Shown: positions 38,563 through 48,825, counted from the stretch's first letter. The stretch is 64,000 nucleotides of DNA from Bin87 sp965220095 (GCA_965220095.1 OZ244805.1:3534001-3598000); one strand, 5' to 3'. The notes: generated from the sequence alone by a model not told the origin. A program made the numbers and translations.

Positions 38563-40049
38563 CTGGACTTTCCGCATTTCAAGCGGCGTAAGCCAGGGAA
38601 TCGACAAGTCGGTGGTACAGAGCGACTGGGAGTTCCTGCGTATCGGGGTCGACGGCCGACGTTGAAAAACCCTCCGAGGCCAGCCACAGGTGGCGTCGCA
38701 CCAGGGCAATGGCGTCCACGAAGGTCGGCAACGGCTTGTCGTACCAGGCCGCTCGGCGCTGGGTCATGGGGCGCTGTTTTTGCAACCCGTGGGCGGCCAG
38801 GGTGGTCCAGGAGAAGATTCCCAGCAGGACGGGCGTGGTGCGGGCGATGGCCAGGTCGGACCACTGGCGTTGGGTTTCCAGGCCCAGGTGGGTCCGCACC
38901 TCCTGAAAGGTAACTTCCAGTTGCCAGCGCAGGACAAACCATTCCAGGATCTGGGTCGGGTCCGCGGCGGGGTCGGTGCACAGCAAGGCCTGGGTGGCGA
39001 AGGAGCCCTGGGGATCTCGGATCAGCACCCAGCGGATGCGGACTGGAGACTTGCCGGAGCGGTACCAGACCGCCGTTTGCGACGTGAGTTCCACCGTGCG
39101 GGTGGCGCCGTCATAGCAGGCCACGGCCACGCTGGCCCAAGTTGCCTGGGGCTGGTCGAGGATCGTTTTCAGCGCGGGTCGCCGCGCGCCTTTCAGCGGC
39201 GGGCGGCCGTTCTGACCCGGCTGACGGGCTGGCGCGGGCGCATAGAGAGCGGCGTCCAGCCGTAGTCTGGCAATGAGGGTAACGGGTTCACGGAGGGATT
39301 GGCAGCAGTGGAGCAGGTCCAGCACGGCGTAGCTGTTGTCGCCCACCAGCGCCAGTGGACGTTGGGGCAGCCAGCGTGGTTCGGCAGGCTCACCATGAGC
39401 GGGGTTGCAGGATCATCTGTCGCGCCCAGTCGGTGAGCTTCTTGTGCCGACGTCCCTGCTGTTGGTAGTACCGGGTCGATGGCGCCAGCACGGTGAGCGC
39501 CGGCAAGGCCCAATGGCGTCCGGCCCAAGGCACGTGGCCCAGCCACATCAGGGAGATCCAGCGCAGGCCGCTGGCCTTGACCAGTTGGCTCCGGCTGGAA
39601 CGCACCGCGTCGCGGTAGATGCCCCGACCTTTGATCTTGGCGCCGCGACGCCGTTCCAGGGTTTCGTCGATGCCGAAGACCAAGGGGCCATCCCCACCAT
39701 CAAGGTGCTGGAGCAGCAACACCAAGAGGATGCGCGCCGCTGCACGGGGCGACCACACCGCCCGGTTGAGCACCTCATGGTAGCGGGCGTAATCGCGGTG
39801 ATCGCTGCGGCCCATGATCCGCAGGGCCGCGGCGACGGTGCGCTGACCCGGGGTCAGGATCGCGCCCACCAGCAGTACCTGAGTACCTGGGCTTTCCGCC
39901 AGGTCGGGTTGGTAAACAGCGTTGCGAAGGGACCGACAACGGCTACAATGGCATTGGGCAGGGTAAGCATAGCTGGGCCTTTAGTGAGATTTTGGTCAGG
40001 CCAGCTTACCCTGTCTTTATACTTTTTCTAAATTATGCGTAAAGCCTAG
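38563..40049 (-). mobile_element. IS-A, split type, with an extra 8 bp duplication (1487 bp)
   Basis: Direct repeat CTAAG at 38558-38562 and 40050-40054. The palindrome is at 39375-39404. AGTACCTG is tandemly doubled at 39874-39889 only in this copy. The first codons of the transposase match the intact type while the end is of the AAAGCCTAG type, a sign of recombination between copies. Confidence 0.93.
38579..39970 (-). pseudogene. IS-A transposase, split, with a second frameshift
   Basis: Start at 39970. The 8 bp duplication near 39880 shifts the frame about 30 codons in, and the palindrome splits the centre. The C-terminal part is open from 39346 to 38579. Confidence 0.9.
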
Positions 40050-40114
40050 CTAAGCTTGCGATCCATAAAATCATACGCCCACTGAAACTCACAGTCCAAG
40101 GATTCCCGAGTTTC

Positions 40115-41639
40115 GTAACTGTTCAGACTTGGTAAGGTAAATTGGCCGAAGGCGGGCTGCCAGACGCTGGCGCGGGTGGCGGTGGTTATGTCATATAGAG
40201 GGAGTGGATACCGAAATTGACCTGACCACCGCCACCCGCGATGTCCTCATCGCCATCATCGCCCAACTGCAGGACACCGTTCTGGAACAGCAGCGGGTGA
40301 TTGAGCGGTTGGAGCGGCGGGTTGCCGAACTGGAAGGCCAGGCGAAACCAGGCGGCCCACCCCCCGAATGCCCGGCCACCAGCCCAGTTCGGGCCGCCAG
40401 CCACCGGCGCAGCAGCAGCCCAGAAAGCAGCGACGCCACGGCTTCGCCCGCCCGCGCATGACGCCCACCCACCGGGTGGAGCACGTGATGGAGAACTGTC
40501 CCGATTGCGGCGCCCACCGGTCCGGCGGCTGGACCCAGCGCACTCGGGAAGTCATCGAGCTGCCGGTGGTTCCGGTGCAAGTCACCGAGCACGTCTACAT
40601 TGCTCGGACTTGCCCGGCGTGCCGACGGCGCTGCACACCTCCGGCGGAACTGGACCTCGTGGTCCTGGGCCAGCAGCGCCGCGGCGTCAACCTGCTCAGC
40701 CTGATCGCCACGCTGCGGGAAGAGGGGCGACTGCCCATCCGCAGCGTCCAATGGTATCTGGACACCGTGCATCAGTTGCGCCTCAGCGTGGAAGCCATCG
40801 TGAGCGCCATCCATCGCACGGCGCAGCGGGCCCAACCGGCAGTGGCCGCGATCCTGGACCGCATCCGCGCCAGCCCGGTGGTCCACGCCGACGAAACCGG
40901 GCCGACGAAACCGGCTGGCGTCAGCACGGGGCCAACGGCTACGTGTGGACTTTCAGCACCCCCACCGAACGCTACTTCCTGCGGAGGCTACTTCCTGCGG
41001 CGGGGTCGGGGCAAAACAGTCGTGGAGGAGGCGCGTCGTGGACGAGGTGCTGAGCGATGCTTTCTCCGGAGTATTGGTCAGCGATTGCTACGCCGCCTAC
41101 CACCATTACGATGGCCCCAAATAACGCTGCTGGGCCCACCTGCTGCGGGACATCCATGACCAGCGCACCCTCTACCCCGATGCTGCGCCACGGGCTAGGT
41201 GGGTCGACGCCGTCCACGGGATTTACGACCGGGCCAAAGCCTTCACTCATCCCCGGGCCAAGCGGCGGCGCACCGCCCAACTGGCCCTGGAACGACAACT
41301 GCTGGCCCTCGGCCAACCCTTCCGGCACGACCCGTCGGCAACTCAGGCCAAGCTGTGCCGACGCATCGAGCGCCACATCAAGAGCCTGCCCCGTACTGGA
41401 TACGGGGAATTCTTCGTCTTCGTGGCCGAACCCGAAGTGCCTTCAGACAACAACGCCGCCGAGCGCAGCCTGCGACATCTGGTCATCAGCCGCAAGATCA
41501 GCGGCGGTAGCCGGTCGGAACGGGGCACCGACAGCAAGTTGACCCTCGCTTCCCTATTCGGCACCTGGCGGGTGCAAGGTCTCAACCCACTGACCGCCTG
41601 CCGTCAACTGCTCAGATCCCCTCAACTCTGAACTGTTAC
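40115..41639 (+). mobile_element. IS66-type element (tnpC only)
   Basis: Ends GTAACTGTTCAGACTTGG and the inverse GTAACAGTTCAGAGTTGAGG. 8 bp flanks CGAGTTTC and CGAGCTTC differ at one position. There are no tnpA or tnpB genes, as in ISBst12-type members of the family. Confidence 0.88.
40204..41631 (+). pseudogene. IS66 TnpC transposase, heavily decayed
   Basis: Starts with a coiled coil (LIAIIAQLQDTVLEQQRVIERLERR). A zinc-finger segment (CPDCGAHRSGGW, RTCPACRRRC) follows after a shift near 40370. Motifs: VVHADET, VLVSDCYAAYHHYDGPK with a nonsense codon after it, and SDNNAAERSLRHLV near the end. Three close tandem duplications (14, 16 and 16 bp at 40887-41050) shift the frame, and a palindromic element is inserted in frame at 41382-41407. 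Confidence 0.9.
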
Positions 41640-41701
41640 CGAGCTTCTTGTTGCCATTGCTCCTCCAAGACAACGGCCAACCAAAAGGCCATGCAGAGCG
41701 G

Positions 41702-42252
41702 TTACGAAAGGGTGCCCAGACCGGGGATTATTGTCTCCCGGAAGGCGTCCACCTCGGCCAGCGGCATATCGTAACCGCCCTCCTGGGTGTGGGTTGGAAA
41801 GATGAAGACATGGTTGATACCCGATTCGTCTCGGGCCCGCTTCAGTCTGGCCAAGCACTCCTCAGGTGTGCCGAATAGACCGAAGGCATCGCATATCTCG
41901 GCTGCCTGAGCGTTGCCGATGCTCTCGGGGATGAAATCGTTGGCCAAGTCGATGCCGGCCTCTCGCAGCCAGACGAGGTTGGAATCGCTGGGGTATTTCA
42001 GGTACGGTTGGTCGGGCCGAAACCACTGTTGGGGAAAGCGACGGGCGGCTGGGCCATCATCCGACACCGTCGTTGGGGTGATGAAGATCGATTGGAAACC
42101 TTCGAGGCTGCGTCCGGCCCGCGCCGCTCCGATTTCCAGCCGGCGGCGGGCCGCGTCGATTGCTTTGGGATGGAGGCCGACGAGCAACAGGGCGCCGTCG
42201 GCAACTTCACCGGCCAACTCCACCATCCGTGGACCGGCGGCGGTCATTAATA
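41702..42252 (-). pseudogene. Luciferase-like monooxygenase, C-terminal half
   Basis: This is the second half of a bacterial luciferase-family flavin monooxygenase (MTAAGPRMVELAGEVADGALL, then ESGINHVFIFPTH and a stop at 41702). The first half lies 5.2 kb away at 47446-47895, on the other side of an IS1595-type transposon. With one copy of the 8 bp duplication the codons join without change as RPTPVLM-TAAGPRM. Confidence 0.92.
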
Positions 42253-42317
42253 GGGATTTATATCCTTAACTACACAAGTGTAGTATAATGCCATAAAAGC
42301 GCAGACAAGGTGCGATT

Positions 42318-43229
42318 ATGGCAGACGGCGATTTATCCCTGATCGACGTTGTAAAGAAGTTCAGCACTGAAGAAGCCGCCGAAGCATGGTTTATAGCTCG
42401 GCGCTGGCCGGATGGGGTGAAATGTCCCCACTGTGCCAGCGCCGAGATTTCTGTCCGCGAGAACCGCAAGCCCATGCCGTTCCACTGCCGGACCTGCCGC
42501 CAGTATTTCAGCGTCCGCACCGGCACGTTGCTCCACGCCAGCAAGTCGCCTCTGTCGAAGTGGGCGTTGGCCTTCTACCTGATGAGCGTCAACCGGAAGG
42601 GTGTCAGCAGCGTTCAGTTGAGCAAGGCCCTGGGCGTTACCCAAAAGACGGCGTGGCACCTCGAACACCGGATCCGCGAGGCGTGGGCCATCCAGGACGA
42701 GAAGTTTGAGGGGCCGGTGGAGGTAGACGAAACCTACGTGGGCGGCAGGGAGCGCAACAAACACGCCAACAAGAAGCTCCACGCCGGTCGAGGTTCTGTG
42801 GGCAAGACAGGTGTGGCAGGGGCTCGGGACCGCGCTACCAGCCGGATACAGTCAGAGGTCATCCCTGACGCCACCAAGCCGACACTGCACGACTTTGTTG
42901 AGCGACACACCCAGGATGATGCCACGGTCTATACCGACGAACACGGCGGTTACCATAACCTGCCCCGGGAGCATGGGTCAGTCAGTCATAGCCGCGGGGA
43001 GTACGTCAACGGCGAGGTGTCCACGAACGGGATCGAGTCCCATTGGGCGGTACTGAAACGCGGGTACATCGGCATCTATCACCAGATGTCGCCCAAGCAC
43101 CTGCACCGGTACCTGCGGGAGTTCGACGGCCGCCACAACACCAAGGCCATGAGCGTTATCGACCAGATGGGGGCGCTGGTTGCGGGGGCCGTGGGGCGGC
43201 GGCTGCCATATCGGGTGTTGGTGGGGTAG
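42318..43229 (+). CDS. IS1595-family transposase, intact
   Basis: 303 residues. N-terminal zinc ribbon (CPHC, CRTC), helix-turn-helix-like middle (SSVQLSKALGVTQKTAWHLEHRIREAW), then the ISXO2-type catalytic domain with VEVDETYVGG, VYTDEHGGY and IESHWAVLKRGYIG. No lesions. It is very probably the enzyme that inserted the whole 5.2 kb unit. Confidence 0.92.
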   Translation: MADGDLSLIDVVKKFSTEEAAEAWFIARRWPDGVKCPHCASAEISVRENRKPMPFHCRTCRQYFSVRTGTLLHASKSPLSKWALAFYLMSVNRKGVSSVQLSKALGVTQKTAWHLEHRIREAWAIQDEKFEGPVEVDETYVGGRERNKHANKKLHAGRGSVGKTGVAGARDRATSRIQSEVIPDATKPTLHDFVERHTQDDATVYTDEHGGYHNLPREHGSVSHSRGEYVNGEVSTNGIESHWAVLKRGYIGIYHQMSPKHLHRYLREFDGRHNTKAMSVIDQMGALVAGAVGRRLPYRVLVG

Positions 43230-43478
43230 CCTTACGCCGCCTGTCGAACTCCAAGACATCTGGCCACGTAACGATCCCATAGCGCGTGAAAAGGTGTGTG
43301 TGTCCCATGTTATTCCTGATACCGAATCATGTGAGTGAAGTAATTGCGGTATTCTTCAACAAACGCATTGAGATAGGCTTCTGACCATTCCGGCCTTGCA
43401 GTACGGTAGACGGCTTCAAGCCGTTCGCAATCGTTATCTACCACATCGGACGGAATGTCAACATCTCGAATAAGTAAG

Positions 43479-44957
43479 CTGGACTTTCCGCATTTCAAGC
43501 GGCGTAAGCCAGGGAATCGACAAGTCGGTGGTACAGAGCGACCGGGAGTTCCTGAATGTCGGGGTCGACGGCCGACGTTGAAAAACCCTCCGACTCCAGC
43601 CACAGGTGGCGTCGCACCAGGGCAATGGCGTCCACGAAGGTCGGCGACGGCTTGTCATACCAAGCGGCCTTGCGTTGGGTCATGGGGTGCTGTTTTTGCA
43701 ACGCGTGAGCGGCCAGGGTGGTCCAGGAGAAGAGACCCAGCAGGACGGGCGTGGTGCGGGCGATGGCCAGGTCGGACCACTGGCGTTGGGTTTCCACGCC
43801 CAGGTGGGTCCGCACCTCCTGAAAGGTAACTTCCAGTTGCCAGCGCAGGACAAACCATTCCAGGATCTGGGTCGGGTCCGCGGCGGGGTCGGTGCACAGC
43901 AAGGCCTGGGTGGCGAAGGAGCCCTGGGGATCTCGGATCAGCACCCAGCGGATGCGGACTGGAGACTTGCCGGAGCGGTACCAGACCGCCGTTTGCGACG
44001 TGAGTTCCACCGTGCGGGTGGCGCCGTCATACCAGGCCACGGCCACGCTGGCCCAAGTTGCCTGGGGCTGGTCGAGGATCGTTTTCAGCGCGGGTCGCCG
44101 CGCGCCTTTCAGCGGCGGGCGGCCGTTCTGACCCGGTTGACGGGGCGGTGCTGGCGCATAGAGAGCGGCGTCCAGCCGTAGTCTGGCAATGAGGGTAACG
44201 GGTTCACGGAGGGATTGGCAGCAGTGGAGCAGGTCCAGCACGGCGTAGCTGTTGTCGCCCACCAGCGCCAGTGGACGTTGGGGCAGCCAGCGTGGTTCGG
44301 CAGGCTCACCATGAGCGGGGTTGCAGGATCATCTGTCGCGCCCAGTCGGTGAGCTTCTTGTGCCGACGTCCCTGCTGTTGGTAGTACCGGGTCGAGGGCG
44401 CCAGCACGGTGAGCGCCGGCAGGGCCCAATGGCGTCCGGCCCAAGGCACGTGGCCCAGCCACATCAGGGAGATCCAGCGCAGGCCGCTGGCCTTGACCAG
44501 TTGGCTCCGGCTGGAACGCACCGCGTCGCGGTAGATGCCCCGACCTTTGATCTTGGCGCCGCGACGCCGTTCCAGGGTTTCGTCGATGCCGAAGACCAAG
44601 GGGCCGTCGCCGCGGTCCAGGTGCTGGAGCAGCAGCGCCAGCAGGACGCGGGCTACCGCACGGGAAGACCACACCGCCTGGTTGAGCACCTCATGGTAGC
44701 GGGCGTAATCGCGGTGATCGCTGCGGCCCATGACCCGCAGGGCCGCGGCGACGGTGCGCTGACCCGGGGTCAGGATCGCGCCCACCAGCAACACCTGGGC
44801 TTTCCGCCAGGTTGGGCTGGTAAACAGCGTTGCGAAGGGAATGAGTATGGATACAATGGCATTGGGCAGGGTAAGCATAGCTGGGCCTTTAGTGAGATTT
44901 TGGTCAGGCCAGCTTACCCTGTCTTTATACTTTTTCTAAATTATGCGTAAAGCCTAG
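43479..44957 (-). mobile_element. IS-A, split type (1479 bp)
   Basis: Direct repeat GTAAG at 43474-43478 and 44958-44962. Palindrome at 44291-44320. Left end AAAGCCTAG type. It inserted into passenger gene 2 after that transposon formed. Confidence 0.95.
43495..44878 (-). pseudogene. IS-A transposase, split
   Basis: Frames 44878-44306 and 44262-43495, separated by the same palindrome. Several residues near the N-terminal catalytic region match the intact type instead (for example the segment at 44600-44660), again suggesting gene conversion. Confidence 0.9.
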
Positions 44958-45247
44958 GTAAGCTGACAAGTGCTTCGAGCACTAAAAAGCGGACATTCCA
45001 CAAATCGCCAACGTCAATCTCAACTTCACCCACGTCATTGTCCTCGCATGGCCTGGCGTTTCTCTTCTTCCGTTGCCTGTCCCCACAGGACCCCGCAGCG
45101 TTGCAGGATCGCCCGGTACTCGGGGAAGGGGTGATTGCGCCGGAGGGCATCGATTGCCACTGCTTCTGCCGAGGATTGGCCGTGGCCTTGGGCAACGAGC
45201 GCCTGTTTCCGGTCGTCGAACTGGACCAGCCAGCGGTAGCAGTCCCA

Positions 45248-46712
45248 TAGTATTACAACGACGGTTGTCATGATAGGATGGTGGGGGTAGTTGGGTAAGG
45301 CTTGAGGAGGCGGGGCAGGGAAATGGATGCGGCGGCTTTTGAGCAGGTGGACGGGGTCTTTCAGGATTTTCACGCTTACTTCGCTGCGCTGTTGGGCCGC
45401 CGGGAGGCGCGGGATCACAGTCGTCATTATCTGCAGGCCCTGCTGGTGCAGTCCGGGGAGCGGCGCAACGCCGAGAATCTGTCAGAGACGGTTCCGGCGT
45501 CAGCCCGGGTGATGCAGCGGTTTCTCACCGAGTCCCCCTGGGATGACGACGTGGCCATAGGACGCCTTCAAGAGTACCTGGGACCCCGGCTGGGGCGCCC
45601 GGAGGCGGTGTGGGTGCTGGACGGCAGCGATTTCCCCAAGCAGGGCAGGAAGTCCGTGGGAGTGGCTCGTCAGTACTGCGGGAGCCTGGGCAAGGTGGCC
45701 AACTGCCAGGCTGGAATGTTCCTGGCCTACGTCAGCCTGCAGGGACGGGCCCTGGTGGACAAACGGCTTTATCTGCCGGAGAGCTGGACCTCGGACACCG
45801 ACCGCTGTGCGGCGGCGGGGGTGCCGGAGGAGAGTCGGAACTACCGGTCAAAAACCAAGTTGGCGCTGGAGATGCTGGAGCGGGCCTTGGAGCGGGGGCA
45901 TCTGCAGGCGGGCTGGGTTGCCGGGGACGACGCCTTCGGGATGTCGCCGTCCTTCCGCGAGGGACTGGCGGCTCTGGGGATGCGCTACGTGCTGGACGTT
46001 CCCGGCGGCGCCACGGTCTGGCCGCTGGAGCCAGCCTGGACCAGTCCAGAGTATCAGGGGAGCGGGCGTCCCCGCAAACCCAGGCTCAAGGGCGGGCAGC
46101 GGCGCACCATGGTGGAGCGCAGCGCTGAATTGCCGGAGGAGGCCTGGCGGGAGATTACGGTGGCAGAGGGAAGCCAGGGTCCCCGCAGCTACCAGTTCAG
46201 CGCCCAGCGGGTGCGGTCGACCAGTAAGCGGAAGCCTGGCGAAATCCACTGGGCCGTCTACCGCCGGAACCGGGACGGCAGCGAGCCCCGCTACTACCTG
46301 TCCAACGCTCCCGAGGACACTTCCCTGGAGACCCTGGCCTACGTGGGAGGGTCGCGGTGGCGCATTGAAACCGAGTTCGAGACGGAAAAAAGCGATGTGG
46401 GGCTGGATGAGTACGAGACCCGCACCTGGGCGGGCTGGCATCACCACGTGGCTTTGTGCCTGCTGGGCGGGGCGTTTCTACTGAGCCTGCAACAGGCTTG
46501 GGGGGAAAAGGATGCCCCGGATCACGAGGCCCCAGGTGTACCGGGTGGTGCGAGAGATGCTGCCCCGGGAACGGTTCGGGCCGGCTGAGTTGCTGCGGTG
46601 GCTGGAGCAGACCCAAGAATGCAACGAACGGGCCAGACGCTCCCACGCCAAGCGGCGCGCCGCCCTTCGCGCATCCCCGAACATCCCTCCTTGAACCGTC
46701 GTTGTAATACTA
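45248..46712 (+). mobile_element. IS701-type element, nearly intact
   Basis: Ends TAGTATTACAACGACGGTT at both termini, inverted. Flanking CTAT/CTAG tetranucleotides fit a 4 bp duplication with one change. A 3' fragment of a second copy is at 59593-59877, and a MITE with the same ends is at 9559-9704. Confidence 0.88.
45323..46588 (+). CDS. IS701-type transposase; C-terminal tail in the +1 frame
   Basis: The start is MDAAAFEQVDGVFQDFH after a GGCAGGG site. Motifs: VWVLDGSDFPKQGRKSVGVARQY, VAGDDAFGMSPSFREGL and RIETEFETEKSDVGLDEYETR. The main frame ends at 46588, but the expected basic tail (MPRITRPQVYRVVREMLPRE to 46694) is in the +1 frame after a G6-A4 run near 46500. The second copy at 59.6 kb has the same arrangement, so the shift may be programmed. 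Confidence 0.85.
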   Translation: MDAAAFEQVDGVFQDFHAYFAALLGRREARDHSRHYLQALLVQSGERRNAENLSETVPASARVMQRFLTESPWDDDVAIGRLQEYLGPRLGRPEAVWVLDGSDFPKQGRKSVGVARQYCGSLGKVANCQAGMFLAYVSLQGRALVDKRLYLPESWTSDTDRCAAAGVPEESRNYRSKTKLALEMLERALERGHLQAGWVAGDDAFGMSPSFREGLAALGMRYVLDVPGGATVWPLEPAWTSPEYQGSGRPRKPRLKGGQRRTMVERSAELPEEAWREITVAEGSQGPRSYQFSAQRVRSTSKRKPGEIHWAVYRRNRDGSEPRYYLSNAPEDTSLETLAYVGGSRWRIETEFETEKSDVGLDEYETRTWAGWHHHVALCLLGGAFLLSLQQAWGEKDAPDHEAPGVPGGARDAAPGTVRAG

Positions 46713-47251
46713 GGTTGATGTTCATCCGCTGGTAGGCCGCGATGTTGTTCGCCTCGGCCTGGGTGCTGCGGTTTTCGGAACCGCTATTGATGCGCCAGCC
46801 GCACACAGCGACGACGACCAAAAGCAACAGGAACCCGCCGATCATCACCTTGCTGGCAGTTTTCCGGTCAGAGCCAGGATCCCTGGGTTGGCGCGTCGCT
46901 CCTCGCGCTGGACGCCATTCCCGTTGTGCGGGAGAAGGAGCCGTCGTACAATCGCAGGAGCCGCCAGTTGTCGTCAATGCGCCACAGAATGAGCAATAGC
47001 GGAGTTCGTTCTCTCCCATCTGGCACCTCCCTTGCGGCCACCGGAGAGGCCACTTGCTAGGGTTGCCGGGTTCCGCTGTTGGTCCCGCAAGAGAGGCATA
47101 TAATGCCCCTCGGCGTGGTGAGATCAACAGCAGTTTGGGCAACGGATGTCCCGTCGAACCCTCAACCCTAGCGCGGACAGCATATCACGGCTATTGCGGA
47201 CAAATTGCGGAACCGTCACGACTTGAGTAGAATGGGAGCCGGAGGTGCACT

Positions 47252-47407
47252 ATGGCAACACCCAAGAAACGAGGCCGGCCGTCCAAACCCGCGCCGGAAC
47301 CTATCGACGCCACGCCCGAGGAACTAGCCGAGGCGTTCCTGCGGGTGCCACCGGACCACGAATGGGACTATCTCAAAGACAACAAAAAAGAGGGAGCGGC
47401 CAAGTAG
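47252..47407 (+). CDS. Small AT-hook protein
   Basis: 51 residues after a GGAGG site. The N-terminal KKRGRPSKP is an AT-hook (minor-groove binding), followed by an acidic helical part. It is the last gene inside the IS1595-type transposon. Its stop codon lies inside the terminator stem. Confidence 0.6.
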   Translation: MATPKKRGRPSKPAPEPIDATPEELAEAFLRVPPDHEWDYLKDNKKEGAAK

Positions 47408-47417
47408 CCGCTCCCTC
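47384..47417 (-). terminator. Rho-independent terminator at the transposon edge
   Basis: GAGGGAGCGGC and GCCGCTCCCTC form an 11 bp stem with a 6 nt loop. On the minus strand it is followed by T6, so it would stop transcripts entering from the split monooxygenase gene. Confidence 0.75.
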
Positions 47418-47445
47418 GCTTTGTGTAGTTAGGGATATAAATCCC

Positions 47446-47895
47446 CATTAATACTGGCGTCGGCCGGTTGCTCAAATTGCGCAGCCGGGTTTCGACACCG
47501 TTGAATTCCACCAGCTCGCCCCGCAGCAGGCGGCGAATGGTAGCGACGGCCCGGCGCATGGCATCCACAGTGGCGCGGGGCCGGCCGATATTGCCGACGG
47601 CGAGGTAGCCGGGGGCCACGGTCAGGCGTACCCGCTCGGGTGCAATCTCCTCCAGCGAGTGGGCCAGCGAGGCCAGTACCATCGGATGCCGAGTAACCGG
47701 GTTCGAGGTCGCAGGGTACAGGGTTAGCCGGGAGGTCCGCTCGGCGGCCAGGGCCAGGGTCAGAAAAACGTCCCGCCCACTGTGCTGATGGTCATGGACT
47801 CCAACCCCGGTAAATCCGGCGGCCTCACATCCCGCAATGAAATCCGCGGTCTCTCGGACCGGCAGGCCGACGGGCACCCTGATATCTACTTTCAT
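47446..47895 (-). pseudogene. Luciferase-like monooxygenase, N-terminal half
   Basis: Starts at 47895 (MKVDIRVPVGLPVRETADFI) with the TIM-barrel features of the family: GVGVHDHQHSGRDVF, LTLYPATSNPVTRHP, RVRLTVAPGYLAVGNIG. It ends at NRPTPVLM where the IS1595-type transposon begins. The full protein would be about 330 residues, normal for the family. It is the second gene after the binding-protein gene, 9 bp apart. Confidence 0.92.
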
Positions 47896-47904
47896 CTAGC
47901 ACAC

Positions 47905-48825
47905 CTACTGTTCGGACCAAATATGAGCGAACCGGGTGGCGACCACCTGCTCATAGGCTACGTCCCCGGAGAGCAGGCCGACATTCCGTGAGAACTCGTT
48001 GAGGCTGGTTACAGAGGTCGGCGAAATCTCCGCGGCGTAGTAGGGAGTGTCCCGCCGGACCAAGTCCTCGATCAATCCTGCCTCGTCAGGTGGGAACAGC
48101 CGCTGGCCGACCGCGACAGCCTGAGACGGATCGGCTCGCAGCGCCCGTTGCGCCTCCACGACTGCCCGCACCGCTGCCTCCACTGCGGCGGGGGAGTCTT
48201 CAATCAGCCTGTCGGTGGTGACCAATGCCGCGAAGGTAAAGTCCTTCGCCGCCGGCGGACCCAAGCCTCGCCGCGGGTCAAGCACCACGCTGCCGATCCC
48301 ACTCCGCACCGCCACTTCGGCTCCCATCGCGTTGGCCCAAAACCCGTCGATTGTCCCCTCCTCCAGGGCTCTGGCGGCATGGACGCCGAAGGACACGCCG
48401 GCGTCGCCGCTGCCGGGCACCGGCGCCACGTCGTCCGCCGCCGGGTCCACGCCCGCCTCGGCCAGCAACCGGCGCAGTGCGGTGTCCGGCCCGGGGGCCG
48501 CTCCGATACGCAAACCCTTGACCGCTGCAACATCCCCTGGCCGGACTTCCAGGTCGGAACGCAACACCAGCAACCAGAAGGTATGCTGGGACAGGGCGGC
48601 CAGCAACTTGGCGCCCTGCCAGCCGGGGAAGGCCGACAATGTGGCATGGGCGGGACCGGCCACGAAGTCGACGCGGCGATCCCGCAACGCTTCCATGGCC
48701 CTGCCCACGGGGAAGACCATCTCCAACTCCACGTCCATGCCCTGAGCCCGGAAGAACCCCAGCTCTATGGCGGCAACCGCCGGAAAGTAGGAGTTGGACA
48801 CCAGGTCGGGTACCGCGATGCGCAT
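47905..48825 (-). CDS. NMT1/SsuA-like solute-binding protein
   Basis: 306 residues of the type II periplasmic-binding fold used for thiamine-precursor, nitrate or sulphonate uptake: MRIAVPDLVSNSYFPAVAAIELGFFRAQGMDVEL at the start and RVDFVAGPAHATLSAFPGW after it. There is no signal peptide or lipobox, so it may be cytoplasmic or the start may lie elsewhere. No permease or ATPase is nearby. Its operon partner is the interrupted monooxygenase. Confidence 0.8.
   Translation of the reverse strand: MRIAVPDLVSNSYFPAVAAIELGFFRAQGMDVELEMVFPVGRAMEALRDRRVDFVAGPAHATLSAFPGWQGAKLLAALSQHTFWLLVLRSDLEVRPGDVAAVKGLRIGAAPGPDTALRRLLAEAGVDPAADDVAPVPGSGDAGVSFGVHAARALEEGTIDGFWANAMGAEVAVRSGIGSVVLDPRRGLGPPAAKDFTFAALVTTDRLIEDSPAAVEAAVRAVVEAQRALRADPSQAVAVGQRLFPPDEAGLIEDLVRRDTPYYAAEISPTSVTSLNEFSRNVGLLSGDVAYEQVVATRFAHIWSEQ

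Larger units (their letters stand above)
43310..45033 (-). pseudogene. Transposon passenger gene 2, interrupted by IS-A
   Basis: The 5' part (GTG at 45033, VGEVEIDVGDLWNVRFLVLEALVS) runs to the IS-A border at 44958 and continues at 43478 as LLIRDVDIPSDVVDNDCERL, ending FTHMIRYQE. One copy of GTAAG joins the frame exactly.  It is an acidic protein of about 80 residues with no known family. Its start overlaps the end of passenger gene 1. Confidence 0.6.
45035..47019 (-). pseudogene. Transposon passenger gene 1: zinc-ribbon / TM protein, interrupted by IS701-type element
   Basis: ATG at 47019 after AAGGGAGGTG. The N-terminus has CSFCGALTTTGGSCDC (zinc ribbon), then a basic linker, a membrane helix (MIGGFLLLLVVVAVCGW) and QRMNIN at the border of the IS. 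Beyond the IS it continues as LWDCYRWLVQFDDRKQ to the stop at 45035. The join is in frame with one 4 bp duplication. Function unknown; the zinc ribbon plus helix layout recalls the protein at 17508-18470. Confidence 0.7.
42253..47445 (+). mobile_element. IS1595-type transposon with passenger genes (5.2 kb)
   Basis: Terminal repeats GGGATTTATATCC(T/C)TAACTAC at both ends, inverted, with one mismatch. The 8 bp direct repeat CATTAATA is at 42245-42252 and 47446-47453. Contents: intact transposase, two minus-strand passenger genes (each interrupted by a later IS) and a small AT-hook gene. Without the nested IS-A and IS701 the unit is about 2.2 kb. Confidence 0.92.
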
